A stretch of 19,373 nucleotides of DNA from CAZMVU01 sp964569295 (GTDB lineage Bacteria > Hydrogenedentota > Hydrogenedentia > Hydrogenedentales > JAGMZX01), in assembly GCA_964569295.1 (NCBI GenBank), contig CAZMVU010000083.1, positions 1 through 19,373 on the forward strand, in the 5' to 3' direction. Below, piece after piece: positions 1-7,679 of this stretch (within the stretch, counting starts at the first letter, position 1; every line of letters begins with the position of its first letter). The notes under the pieces were generated by a model. It made no database searches and had not been told where the DNA came from. It worked only from the letters and a program-made list of their open reading frames with translations. Position numbers and translations under genes: made by a program.

Positions 1-195
1 GTCAAGTGCGGCGTTGTGTTTACGCATCTGCCTACGGATTCAGGCAGGCACGGCCATGGCAGTATGCCTTGGCGAGCGCGTGGACTGTACCGTATGCCAC
101 TACAAGTAAGCGCACGAGCTTTGCGATATATAGAGTGACTACCGTCCCATCACAGACAGGGCTATTTCGCAAATGGCTCGAAACAGGCGCAACGT

Positions 196-471
196 TTATC
201 GCAGTGTGTGGAAAAAAGAGATGCCCCAGTCCTCCGCCGGGTCAATCAGAACCAGCGACTCCTCCCGTTGCGGCACGGCCACAAGGTAAACGTGGTTCGT
301 CATCAGGCAGTAGGATCAGATCGCCGATCCGCGCTTGTCGGCGTATTGTTTGAGAAACCGCAGATAGACTTCCCGGCCCCTGTCCGTCTCGAACAGATCC
401 GCGCGTCGATTCCCCCACTGGGTCACATGGTGCGGAACACCCGGAACGATTATGCGCGCCACGCAGCTCAT
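196..471 (-). pseudogene. REP-associated tyrosine transposase (RAYT-like) remnant
   Basis: The N-terminus, with the motif VPGVPHHVTQWGNRR, is typical of Y1/REP-associated tyrosine transposases (Transposase_17), HUH-type single-strand nucleases that mobilise small palindromic REP elements. The frame opens at an ATG at 471 and meets a TGA at 316-318. It then continues in the same frame with YCLMTNHVYLVAVP, the block that carries the HxH-type metal site; here the second histidine of NHVHL is a tyrosine. Family members usually read IWAYCLMTNH, so the TGA sits where a Trp codon is expected, which suggests a TGG to TGA nonsense mutation. After about REESL the similarity to the family fades, and a TAA closes the frame at 196-198. 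The catalytic tyrosine region is missing. Full-length members are around 200 residues or more, so this is a decayed 5' fragment. I recognise nothing in the flanks (1-195 and 472-548). Confidence 0.75.
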
Positions 472-548
472 GCGACATACCCTATCCGAAACGGCATGAA
501 TAGGATTCTTAGGTGGTCGTGCTGTTCCTGTGCGTGGATTCCGGCGTG

Positions 549-2003
549 CTACCCGGGTGCATAATCCGGGTTGGGCTGGGGCATTTTCGCGCCAATGCCT
601 TTCTGCCAGCCTTCGAGCAGGGCCTGGAGCTCGGCGGTTTTCTCCGGCAGTTCCTTCGATAGGTCGTGATGCTCGCCTGGATCCTCCTGCAGGTTGTACA
701 GTTCGACCTTTTCCCACGTGTAAAAGGCGATAAGTTTCCAGTCGCCTTTGCGTACCGCCGCCCCCGGCCGCCATGTGCTGCCGTGGTTGTGCGGGTAATG
801 CCAGAAGAGCGTTTCGCGGTCGCTGGTGTTTGTGGAACCATCGAGCAGTGGTGCGAGGTTTTCGCCATCGCGCGTGTCGTCGTTCGGCATGTCGGCGCCG
901 AGCAAAGCCATCAGCGTGGGGTAGTAGTCCATACTGGTCACCGGCACATGACTGACCGCGCCCGGTTCGGTGACGCCCGGCACACGAATGATGACCGGCA
1001 CGCGCGTGCCGCCTTCGTAACACCAGCCCTTGCCTGCACGCAACGGCCCGTTTGCCGTGGGGGCGTTTTTATGGCGCAGTGTGGCGAGGCCGCCGTTGTC
1101 GGAGGTAAACACCACGATCGTGTCGTCCGTCAGGCCGAGTTCATCCAGTTTATCGAGCACGCGGCCGACATTATGGTCCATGGCGTATACCATCGAGGCG
1201 TAATCGGGCCGGTCCTGGCGTTGGCGGGTCCAGCCGTCATGCTCGGGTATGGCGGGGGGTCCTTCCTGGGGCGGCAGTTTCTCCGCCTTGTCCTCGAAGT
1301 GGGGGAGATAGCGCTTGCACGCCTGGATGGGCGTGTGCACGGTGTAGAATGCGAGGTAGAGGAAGAATGGATCGTCCTTGTGGGCGTCCATGAACGCGAG
1401 CGATTCTTCGGTGAGCCGGTCGGTGAGGTACTCACCCTCCGGACCGTCTTCGAGCTTCGGGTTTTTGTAGGGTGCGTAGTAGCCGCCGGGCGGCGAACCC
1501 TTCTCATGCCCGCCCTTGTTGATGTCGAAGCCTTGGTCTTCGGGGTAGTGGCCCTCGCTGCCCAGGTGCCATTTGCCCGCGTAGAACGTTTTGTAGCCGT
1601 GCTGCTGCATCGCTTCGGCCAGCGTGACTTCGTCAAGCGGAAGGTGGTGGCGGTCTTGCGGGCCGAGCAGTTTCGGGTTTTTCGGCTCACGCCCGGGTAT
1701 CCAGTCCGTGATGCCAACGCGCGCCGGGTGCTTGCCGGTCATGATGGCCGCGCGTGTGGGCGAACATACCGGGGACGCCGCGTAGCCGTTGGTGAAGCGC
1801 ATGCCCGTGGCGGCGAGCCGGTCGAGGTTGGGGGTCTCGTGGAACGTACTTCCGTAACACGCGAGGTCGAACCAGCCGAGGTCATCCACGAGAATGAACA
1901 CGACATTCGGCATGGGTGCGTCTTGGGCGGTGGTGAAAACGGCCGGCTGCGTAAGCGCGAGTGCGCCGAGGCCACAGGTTTTCAAGAAGTCGCGACGTTG
2001 CAT
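549..2003 (-). CDS. Tat-exported type I sulfatase
   Basis: Predicted 484-residue sulfatase of the alkaline-phosphatase superfamily, hydrolysing sulfate esters after export. The N-terminus MQRRDFLKTCGLGALAL is a twin-arginine signal. Metal-site aspartates lie in ILVDD (37-41). The formylglycine motif CSPTR starts at Cys80, the residue oxidised by a formylglycine-generating enzyme. GKWHLG (143-148) and SDNGG (301-305) are further family blocks. The length is normal for the family. The start is the ATG at 2003, because it begins the Tat signal and is preceded by AGAGGGGA at a good distance; the frame stays open far upstream, but that part runs antisense to the heparinase-like gene and is not coding. 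It is divergent from that gene, with 84 bp between start codons. The natural substrate cannot be read from the sequence; a sulfated uronate-type glycan is a reasonable guess from the neighbour. Confidence 0.93.
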   Translation of the reverse strand: MQRRDFLKTCGLGALALTQPAVFTTAQDAPMPNVVFILVDDLGWFDLACYGSTFHETPNLDRLAATGMRFTNGYAASPVCSPTRAAIMTGKHPARVGITDWIPGREPKNPKLLGPQDRHHLPLDEVTLAEAMQQHGYKTFYAGKWHLGSEGHYPEDQGFDINKGGHEKGSPPGGYYAPYKNPKLEDGPEGEYLTDRLTEESLAFMDAHKDDPFFLYLAFYTVHTPIQACKRYLPHFEDKAEKLPPQEGPPAIPEHDGWTRQRQDRPDYASMVYAMDHNVGRVLDKLDELGLTDDTIVVFTSDNGGLATLRHKNAPTANGPLRAGKGWCYEGGTRVPVIIRVPGVTEPGAVSHVPVTSMDYYPTLMALLGADMPNDDTRDGENLAPLLDGSTNTSDRETLFWHYPHNHGSTWRPGAAVRKGDWKLIAFYTWEKVELYNLQEDPGEHHDLSKELPEKTAELQALLEGWQKGIGAKMPQPNPDYAPG

Positions 2004-2087
2004 TGTGTTCCCCTCTCTCTGTACTTTTCTTACAATCCAGCATACAGTGTGACGCAATGGAAAGTGAACCCCCCGGGGAGATATGTT
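2004..2087. promoter_or_regulatory. Divergent promoter region, sulfatase / heparinase-like
   Basis: The 84 bp between two divergent start codons must hold both promoters and any shared operator, unless either gene is transcribed from further away. On the plus strand TACAAT (2031-2036) is a good -10 match but has no clear -35 at 16-18 bp. On the minus strand TTGCGT (2058-2053) and TGTAAG are separated by 17 bp and are only a weak pair. Ribosome-binding sites are clear for both genes: AGAGGGGA for the sulfatase and GGGGAG (2075-2080) for the plus-strand gene. I see no convincing operator palindrome. Confidence 0.4.
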
Positions 2088-3857
2088 ATGGCCGATCTCA
2101 CACGCCGACAATTCATTACGAGCGGGAGTGCGACTGCAGCGGCATTGGGTATGCTCGGGTCTGGCGCGCCGCCCGCGCATGATATGGACGTAGCGGACGG
2201 GCCGCCAACGCGCCCAAACATCGAAGCGGAGATGCGGCAGCGCGCCGCCTATCAGGTGAAGCAGGCGCGGCTCATCGCCGACTACTACCGTATCCGGCGT
2301 CAACTCGCGTATCCGCTGCCACTCGAGGAACTCATCATTCCCGATATCGAGGCGCCGAGCATTCCGGACTACCCGTGGAGTGTGTGGCTGTTGTGGGCGC
2401 TCGAGGAGCGCGTGCTCTCGCTCGGTTGGGCGGCGGAGTGGTTCGGTGACGCTGAGGCGCGCGCTGCTGTCACCCGTGACCTCGAGGCCTTGTGCGGCTG
2501 GCCGGCGTATCGCCAGCTCGATCATCCAGACCTTGGTTCGGCGCATGCGGCGCATATCCTCTGGACCGCCTATACCAAGTGGTCCTGGCCCGGCGATGCG
2601 TTGCGCGCAAAGATCGGCGCCGCCTGCGAACGGCACGCCAACGACCTGGTGGAACGAGTGCGCGCGTATTACGGGGAGTTGACCAGCAAAGAGAAGTTCC
2701 TCGCGCTGGACGCGCCCCACGAGAAGTTGCACAACATCCCGCATATCGGCGCGATGGGGGCGGCGCTCACGGCGTCGGTGGTGTCGCATCCGGCGTGCGA
2801 TGAGATCCACGCCTATCTGCACGGACTCTTCGGCGCGGTGCTCGAGCTGCGCGATAGGGGGTACACCGAGGGCGTGGCTTATGACGGGTATGTGCTCGCG
2901 TTCGTGTGCGATTGGCTTCTGACGCTGCCGGAAACGGCGCGCAAGCCAATCCTCGATCATCCGGGTCTGCGCGATTACCTCGAGGAGGCGTACATGCTCG
3001 GCTGCCCGGGTCACCCGGAGATGCTGGCTGAACTCAGCGACGTCGAGCCGAAGCAGATGCCCTGGCACCACACGGCCCAGGCGAAGCTGCAAACCTTCAA
3101 GCCTGACGCGGTGCGCGCGTGGCATTTGTCCCGGCTTACCGTGGGTTGGCAGCGGGCGGACGCATTGGCGGCGCTGCATGCACTCAATGAAGAACCCGCG
3201 CCCAAAGTGCCCGAGACCGGTGGACTCGACGCGAACTATGCCGTGGTGTTACGCACGGGCTGGGCGCACGATGATCTCGCCGTGGCGGTGTCGTGTACGA
3301 ATTCGCCTATGGACCACCTGCAAGCCGACAACGGTACGATCATGATCGGCACACGCGGCCGGTGGTTTATCAGCGACCCCGGCTACCAGCAATACATGAA
3401 AGGCGACGAGCGCACGTTCACCCTCGGGGAAACCGCACACAATGCCCCGGTCATCAATGGCCACGCGCAGACGGCGAAAGCACCGAAGCGCCTGGCGCTC
3501 GACGCAACAGAGACCGCTATAGACCTCACGGCGTGTTATCCCGGGGAAGCGGGGGCAACGTCTGTCGTGCGGACGGTGTCGCTGGGTGCTGATAAGACCG
3601 TACGTGTGACGGACCGCATCGAAGGGGCGAACATAGCGCGCATCGCCTATCACTGGCACGGCCATCCCGAGGCGGCCTGGTGGGTGGATGAAGAGGGCGC
3701 GCTGATTCATCTGCCCGAGGGCGCGCTACGGTTTACCTGCCGCCAGGCCGACTTGTCCCTTGCGCAGGTAATGCGTCTGCCCGGTTCCCGTGGTCAATTG
3801 ACACTGGTGTGCGCCATCGAGCCCAGGGCGGAAATCACCTGGCGGTTCCATCTCTAG
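2088..3857 (+). CDS. Tat-exported heparinase II/III-like protein
   Basis: Predicted 589-residue secreted protein. The N-terminus MADLTRRQFITSGSATAAAL is a twin-arginine signal. Residues about 40-370 are helix-rich with many Trp and Tyr, fitting an (alpha/alpha) toroid, and include HNIPHIGAMGAA (215-226) and GYTEGVAYDGY (258-268). Residues about 380-589 fit the beta-sandwich of the heparinase II/III C-terminal domain: YAVVLRTGW (384-392), a histidine and aspartate in MDHLQADNG (408-416), ISDPGY (428-433) and the AHN motif (450-452). Members are polysaccharide lyases acting on heparin, heparan sulfate, alginate or related uronates; the exact substrate is unknown. The start is the ATG at 2088, with GGGGAG 7 bases upstream; the long in-frame extension upstream is antisense to the sulfatase. 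It converges on murG with 36 bp between stop codons. The pairing with a sulfatase suggests joint degradation of a sulfated glycan. Confidence 0.82.
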   Translation: MADLTRRQFITSGSATAAALGMLGSGAPPAHDMDVADGPPTRPNIEAEMRQRAAYQVKQARLIADYYRIRRQLAYPLPLEELIIPDIEAPSIPDYPWSVWLLWALEERVLSLGWAAEWFGDAEARAAVTRDLEALCGWPAYRQLDHPDLGSAHAAHILWTAYTKWSWPGDALRAKIGAACERHANDLVERVRAYYGELTSKEKFLALDAPHEKLHNIPHIGAMGAALTASVVSHPACDEIHAYLHGLFGAVLELRDRGYTEGVAYDGYVLAFVCDWLLTLPETARKPILDHPGLRDYLEEAYMLGCPGHPEMLAELSDVEPKQMPWHHTAQAKLQTFKPDAVRAWHLSRLTVGWQRADALAALHALNEEPAPKVPETGGLDANYAVVLRTGWAHDDLAVAVSCTNSPMDHLQADNGTIMIGTRGRWFISDPGYQQYMKGDERTFTLGETAHNAPVINGHAQTAKAPKRLALDATETAIDLTACYPGEAGATSVVRTVSLGADKTVRVTDRIEGANIARIAYHWHGHPEAAWWVDEEGALIHLPEGALRFTCRQADLSLAQVMRLPGSRGQLTLVCAIEPRAEITWRFHL

Positions 3858-3893
3858 CGCGGCGGGTGTGTTATGTAGGCGGCCCATGCCGTC

Positions 3894-5003
3894 TTACGGC
3901 TTCTCCTGCACGGGGCCGAAAACCAGCTCGAGTATGTCTGCGACTATCGTTTCTGCGGCGCCGGGCGGCGCGAGCGTGCGCGCGGCTTCGCCCATCTGCC
4001 TGAGGCGATCCGGGGCGCCGAGCAAAGCGCGGATACGCTCCGCCGTGCCGGGTCCGTCGAGTTCCCCATCGAGCACGACCTGCGCCGCGCCGGCCTGCTC
4101 GAACGCGCGCGCGTTGGCCTCCTGGTGATTATCGGTGGCGTGTGGATAGGGCACGAGCACGCTCGGCTTGCCCATGGTCGCGATCTCCGCCGTGGTCGAG
4201 GCGCCGGCGCGGCAGATGACGAGATCCGCCGCCGCACAGGCGGTTACCATGTCTTCGATGAATGAGAACACGGCGGTGCGTATGGGGACTTTCGCGGCGG
4301 CATCACGCGCACTGTTCGCGCCCGCCTGTCCGGTCATCCAGAGGAACTGGGCTTCGTCCGGCCTGAACAAAGGCAGGGCCTTCATGACGGCGCGGTTGAT
4401 AGACTGCGCGCCCTGGCTTCCTCCGACGATAAGCACGAGCGGGAGGCCGGGGTCCATCTCGAGTGTGCGCTTGGCCGCTTCCTTGTCAGGCGGGTCGGCG
4501 AATCCGGCGCGCACGGGGTTACCGACGAAGCGCGCCTTCGCTGCGTCGAAGTCGCCCTGGGTGTCCTCATAACCAAGGTAAATGCGCGCGGCCTTCTGCG
4601 CGATGAGTTGGTTGGCCATGCCAAGGTGCTTGTTTTGTTCGTGGATTACAGTGGGCACATCGAAGCGTTGTGCGGTCCAGAGCAGCGGCACCGAGACATA
4701 CCCCCCGACGCCGATCACGACCTGGGGGCGGAATTTGCGCAGGTGCGTTGTGGCGCGCGCGAGGCCAGCGGCCATTTTTACGGCGACCCATGCCCGGCGG
4801 ATGCTCTTATTGCGCGGCCACCCCTCGACAGGGATCGCGCGAAACGGCACTTCGATGCGTTGCGCCACGCGTTCTTCAATACCGCCCGCCTTGCCCACCC
4901 ATTGCACGAGGAGCCGGGGATCGCGCCGGCGCAGCTCTTCCACAAGGGCGGCAGCGGGCGAGGTGTGGCCGCCCGTGCCGCCGCCGCTTATCATCACTTT
5001 CAT
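3894..5003 (-). CDS. murG: UDP-GlcNAc:lipid I GlcNAc transferase MurG
   Basis: Adds GlcNAc to lipid I on the inner face of the cytoplasmic membrane, giving lipid II. This is a 369-residue GT28 (GT-B fold) protein of normal length. Visible family blocks: the glycine loop SGGGTGGH (6-13), IGVGGYVSVP (97-106), HEQN (121-124), the second-domain loop VGGSQGAQSIN (193-203), ICRAGASTTAEI (263-274) and PHATDNHQEANA (287-298), which contacts UDP-GlcNAc. The start is ATG at 5003 with an AAAGG-type site upstream. It is the last dcw gene here and lies 189 bp after ftsW, a larger gap than any other junction in the run. Downstream is the convergent heparinase-like gene, so murC, murB, ddl and ftsQAZ do not follow. 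I see no convincing terminator in the 36-bp gap. Confidence 0.97.
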   Translation of the reverse strand: MKVMISGGGTGGHTSPAAALVEELRRRDPRLLVQWVGKAGGIEERVAQRIEVPFRAIPVEGWPRNKSIRRAWVAVKMAAGLARATTHLRKFRPQVVIGVGGYVSVPLLWTAQRFDVPTVIHEQNKHLGMANQLIAQKAARIYLGYEDTQGDFDAAKARFVGNPVRAGFADPPDKEAAKRTLEMDPGLPLVLIVGGSQGAQSINRAVMKALPLFRPDEAQFLWMTGQAGANSARDAAAKVPIRTAVFSFIEDMVTACAAADLVICRAGASTTAEIATMGKPSVLVPYPHATDNHQEANARAFEQAGAAQVVLDGELDGPGTAERIRALLGAPDRLRQMGEAARTLAPPGAAETIVADILELVFGPVQEKP

Positions 5004-5121
5004 GGCGCAGCCTTTCGCAACGTTTGTAGCATATGGCGAGCAATTCCTTTGGGACCGTGGAATTCTTTAGCCGTCTGCCGGGCGACTTGGTGGTGCCGTA
5101 TTCATTCTCTTGTAGCTGGAA

Positions 5122-5139
5122 GGCCAGAATAATCTGGCC
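5122..5139. repeat. Perfect 7-bp-stem hairpin in the ftsW-murG gap
   Basis: GGCCAGA (5122-5128) and TCTGGCC (5133-5139) are perfect inverted arms around an ATAA loop. It lies mid-way in the 189-bp ftsW-murG spacer (5004-5192), which holds no recognisable gene. No T-run follows on the minus strand, so it is not a standard Rho-independent terminator. It could be an RNA processing or attenuation structure, a protein-binding dyad, or chance. Confidence 0.5.
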
Positions 5140-5192
5140 CCGCGCCGCAACGCGAACCAGCCGCGTTTTCTGAAAGGCTTTCACGCCGGGGT

Positions 5193-6305
5193 TCACCTTG
5201 CGACGACAGGGCGGGACCTCCCTTCTTCCGGGCCGGCCTGCGCGCCCACGCTCACAAGGATACCGACGAGGCCAAGCGAGACCACGAGCGCGGTGCCTCC
5301 ATAGCTCACGAAGGGCAACGGCAATCCCTTGGTCGGGAGCATGCCGGTGGTTACGGCCATGATAAACGCTGCCTGGAAGGCGAATACAGCGGTGATGCCC
5401 GTGGCCAGGAGTGCGCCGAAAAGGTCCGCCGCGTTCGTGGCGATGCGGAAGGCCGCCCACACGAATAAAGCGAACAATGCCACGATGGTCAGCGTGCCTA
5501 TAAGGCCCAGCTCTTCTCCGATGACAGCGAAGATGAAGTCCGTGTGGGCTGCGAAGAGGTAAGACAGTTTCTGTTCACCGGCGCCGAATCCTTGTCCGTC
5601 GGCACCCCCCTGCGCGAAGGCCTGCAACGACTGCACCAATTGGAAACTGGCGTCGTCGCGATGCGCCCAGGGACTCCACACGGCCCTGATCCGCTCGAGG
5701 CGGTGTGGCGTGGTTATGGCGAGGCACCCCCCACAGGCGAGCACGAGTGTGAAAGCGCTGGCGATATAGGCGATGTGGATACCGGCGGCCCACATCATCG
5801 ACAGGGTGATAACCATGAGGATCATGGGAATGCCGAGATCCACCTGCAAGTACACGAGCGCCGCGAACACGACTCCGATGATAACAGGCGGGAAAAAGCC
5901 TTTTCCGATGTGATGCCGCACGGCATGGTTTTGTGTCAACTTCACGGCGAGGAGCAGGATGAGCGCGAACTTGGCGAACTCGGACGGCTGAAACTGGAAC
6001 CCGCCGAGGCGAATCCAGCGGCGTGCGCCCTCCACCTTAACCCCGATAGCAGGAAGAAGCACGAGCACCAGCAGCACGATGGCGGCCACGACAATCGTGA
6101 TGTAAATGTGGGGGTCGCGCAAGCGGTGGTAATCGATATGGGCCGCGAAAAACATGATTGCCAGCCCGATACCGGCGTAAATGAGTTGGCGGCTCAAGAG
6201 CCCCATCCCGTTTTCGCCGGCGGCGGTGGCGCTGTAGACCATGATCACGCCGAAGCCGACCAGCGTCAGCACGATAGAAATGACGAGGGTGGTTTCCCGC
6301 TTCAT
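5193..6305 (-). CDS. ftsW: Septal peptidoglycan polymerase FtsW (SEDS family)
   Basis: Polytopic membrane glycosyltransferase that polymerises lipid II with its cognate class B PBP, here very likely the FtsI-type protein encoded upstream. The 370-residue protein has about ten hydrophobic segments. SEDS blocks: GARRWIRLGGFQFQPSEFAK (93-112), YLQVDLGIP (152-160) at the catalytic-aspartate loop, AHTDFIFAVIGEELG (253-267) and KGLPLPFVSYGG (326-337). The position that is often Asn in the QAxxNxxVxTG segment is Ile or Met here (QAAFIMAVTTG, 311-321). RodA is the alternative, but position between murD and murG and the FtsI partner favour FtsW. The ATG at 6305 overlaps the murD stop as ATGA, so translational coupling is likely. 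The stop is TGA. Confidence 0.95.
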   Translation of the reverse strand: MKRETTLVISIVLTLVGFGVIMVYSATAAGENGMGLLSRQLIYAGIGLAIMFFAAHIDYHRLRDPHIYITIVVAAIVLLVLVLLPAIGVKVEGARRWIRLGGFQFQPSEFAKFALILLLAVKLTQNHAVRHHIGKGFFPPVIIGVVFAALVYLQVDLGIPMILMVITLSMMWAAGIHIAYIASAFTLVLACGGCLAITTPHRLERIRAVWSPWAHRDDASFQLVQSLQAFAQGGADGQGFGAGEQKLSYLFAAHTDFIFAVIGEELGLIGTLTIVALFALFVWAAFRIATNAADLFGALLATGITAVFAFQAAFIMAVTTGMLPTKGLPLPFVSYGGTALVVSLGLVGILVSVGAQAGPEEGRSRPVVAR

Positions 6306-7669
6306 TGTTGCCTTTCCCCTTTCTCACGAACCAGCGCGGCCACGTGTTCCTTGAAGTCGCAGCCCCGGGCTTCGAAATTGGCGTACCTATCGAAACTTGC
6401 GCAGCCGGGCGACAAGAGCACGACGTCGCCCGGCTCGGCGAGTGCGTAGGCCTGGGCGACAGCGTCGCTCATATCGTTCACATGGACGATGGGTGCGGCG
6501 CCATGCAAATCCGCCTCGAGGCACGGCGCGTCTTCCCCCATGGACACGAGGGCCTTCACCCGCGTTTCCACCAGCGGGCGAAGAAGCGTGTAACCGGCGC
6601 CCTTGCCCTGGCCGCCGGCGATAAGCACGATGGGCGCATCGAAACTTTCGAGCGCCACTTTCAAGCTGTCTACGTTGGTTGACTTCGAGTCGTTATAGAA
6701 GCTTACGCCGTGCAGGGCCGTCACCCATTCGATTCGATGCTCGACCCCGGCAAACCCGCGCAAGGCGTTGCGCACCGCCTCCCAGTTGAATCCCGCCGCC
6801 CGCGCCATGGTGAGCGCGGCCAAGGCGTTGGCCAGGTTATGGGCGCCAGGCAGGGGCACATCGTCCACCCGGGCCACTTCCGCCTCGCCCGCACGAATAC
6901 TGCCGCCATCGCACCACAAGCCGTCCGCGACGTGTTCCCGCGTGCTGAAGAGCAAGCGCCGGACGCCGGCGGGCACGGGCATAGCGGCGGTCCGGGGGTC
7001 ATCCGCATTGACGACGGCGGCACCGCCGGTTGGGATGCCTGCGAACAACCGCCCTTTCACCCGGGCATACTCGTCCATGGTGCCGTGGCGTCCAAGGTGG
7101 TCCGGTGTGAGGTTCAACACGGCGCCAATCCACGGCGCAAATTGATCCGCCGTCTCCAATTGGTAGCTGCTTACCTCGAGTACGACATAGTCCGGTGGCG
7201 GATCGGCGAGGGCGGCTTCCGATAGGGGTGTCTTGTTGTTACCGGCGAGCAATGCCGTGTGGCCGCACGCCGTGACCATGGCATGAAGCAGCTCCGTTGT
7301 CGTGGTCTTGCCGTTGGTCCCGGTAACCGCGAGTATTCGCCCCTGGCAGAACCGCGCTGCCAGCGCCATTTCGCCTACAACCGGCACGCCGCGCGCCCTG
7401 GCCGACGCCAGGGGCGGAATGTCCGGCGAGACGCCGGGGCTCGGAACGCACAAATCCGCCGCGTCGAACATGCCAGGCGAGTGGGCGCCGAGTTCGTAGG
7501 GCACGCCGAAGGCTTTCAGTTTGGCCACCAGCGCTTCCCGTCCCCGGGCCGGCCCCTGTTCGGATACAAAAGGCCGTGCGCCCGCTGTCAACAGCAGGCG
7601 CGCCAGCGACACCGCGGTGACCCCGAGGCCGGCGATGACAACCTTTTTCCCGCGCAGTGAATCTTCCAC
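6302..7669 (-). CDS. murD: UDP-MurNAc-L-alanine:D-glutamate ligase MurD
   Basis: Cytoplasmic ATP-dependent ligase adding D-Glu to UDP-MurNAc-L-Ala. 455 residues, normal for MurD. An N-terminal Rossmann-like UDP-binding domain (VVIAGLGVT, 10-18) is followed by the ATPase P-loop VTGTNGKTTT (115-124), EVSSYQLE (165-172), LNLTPDHLGRHG (185-196) and HNLANALAA (277-285). The C-terminal domain has the MurD signatures YNDSKSTN (325-332) and LLSPGCASFDRY (418-429). The usual ADF after the GGxGK segment reads AGY (358-360), a mild deviation. The start codon is GTG at 7669, chosen because GGGGA precedes it and it lies just after the mraY stop (10-bp gap). The 3' end overlaps ftsW by 4 bp. Confidence 0.97.
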   Translation of the reverse strand: MEDSLRGKKVVIAGLGVTAVSLARLLLTAGARPFVSEQGPARGREALVAKLKAFGVPYELGAHSPGMFDAADLCVPSPGVSPDIPPLASARARGVPVVGEMALAARFCQGRILAVTGTNGKTTTTELLHAMVTACGHTALLAGNNKTPLSEAALADPPPDYVVLEVSSYQLETADQFAPWIGAVLNLTPDHLGRHGTMDEYARVKGRLFAGIPTGGAAVVNADDPRTAAMPVPAGVRRLLFSTREHVADGLWCDGGSIRAGEAEVARVDDVPLPGAHNLANALAALTMARAAGFNWEAVRNALRGFAGVEHRIEWVTALHGVSFYNDSKSTNVDSLKVALESFDAPIVLIAGGQGKGAGYTLLRPLVETRVKALVSMGEDAPCLEADLHGAAPIVHVNDMSDAVAQAYALAEPGDVVLLSPGCASFDRYANFEARGCDFKEHVAALVREKGERQQ

Positions 7670-7679
7670 GATGCGTCCC

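Noticed and set aside
316..318. UGA read as tryptophan (a recoded genetic code).
   Set aside because: Intact genes here, such as ftsW, murD, murE, murF and ftsI, use TGA as their normal stop, so the TGA in the transposase is a nonsense mutation.
666..2087. In-frame upstream extension of the heparinase-like gene on the plus strand.
   Set aside because: It runs opposite the sulfatase, lacks similarity to anything, and the real start at 2088 begins a Tat signal with a good ribosome site.
2004..3179. In-frame upstream extension of the sulfatase on the minus strand.
   Set aside because: It is antisense to the heparinase-like gene and would bury the Tat signal in mid-protein.
3888..3900. Small inverted repeat GCCG-TCTTA-CGGC at the convergent heparinase-like/murG junction as a shared terminator.
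   Set aside because: Only 4 bp of stem and no T-run on either strand.
5067..5105. A 12-codon leader-peptide-like ORF on the minus strand in the ftsW-murG gap.
   Set aside because: No properly spaced ribosome site and no codon run suggesting attenuation; such short frames occur by chance.
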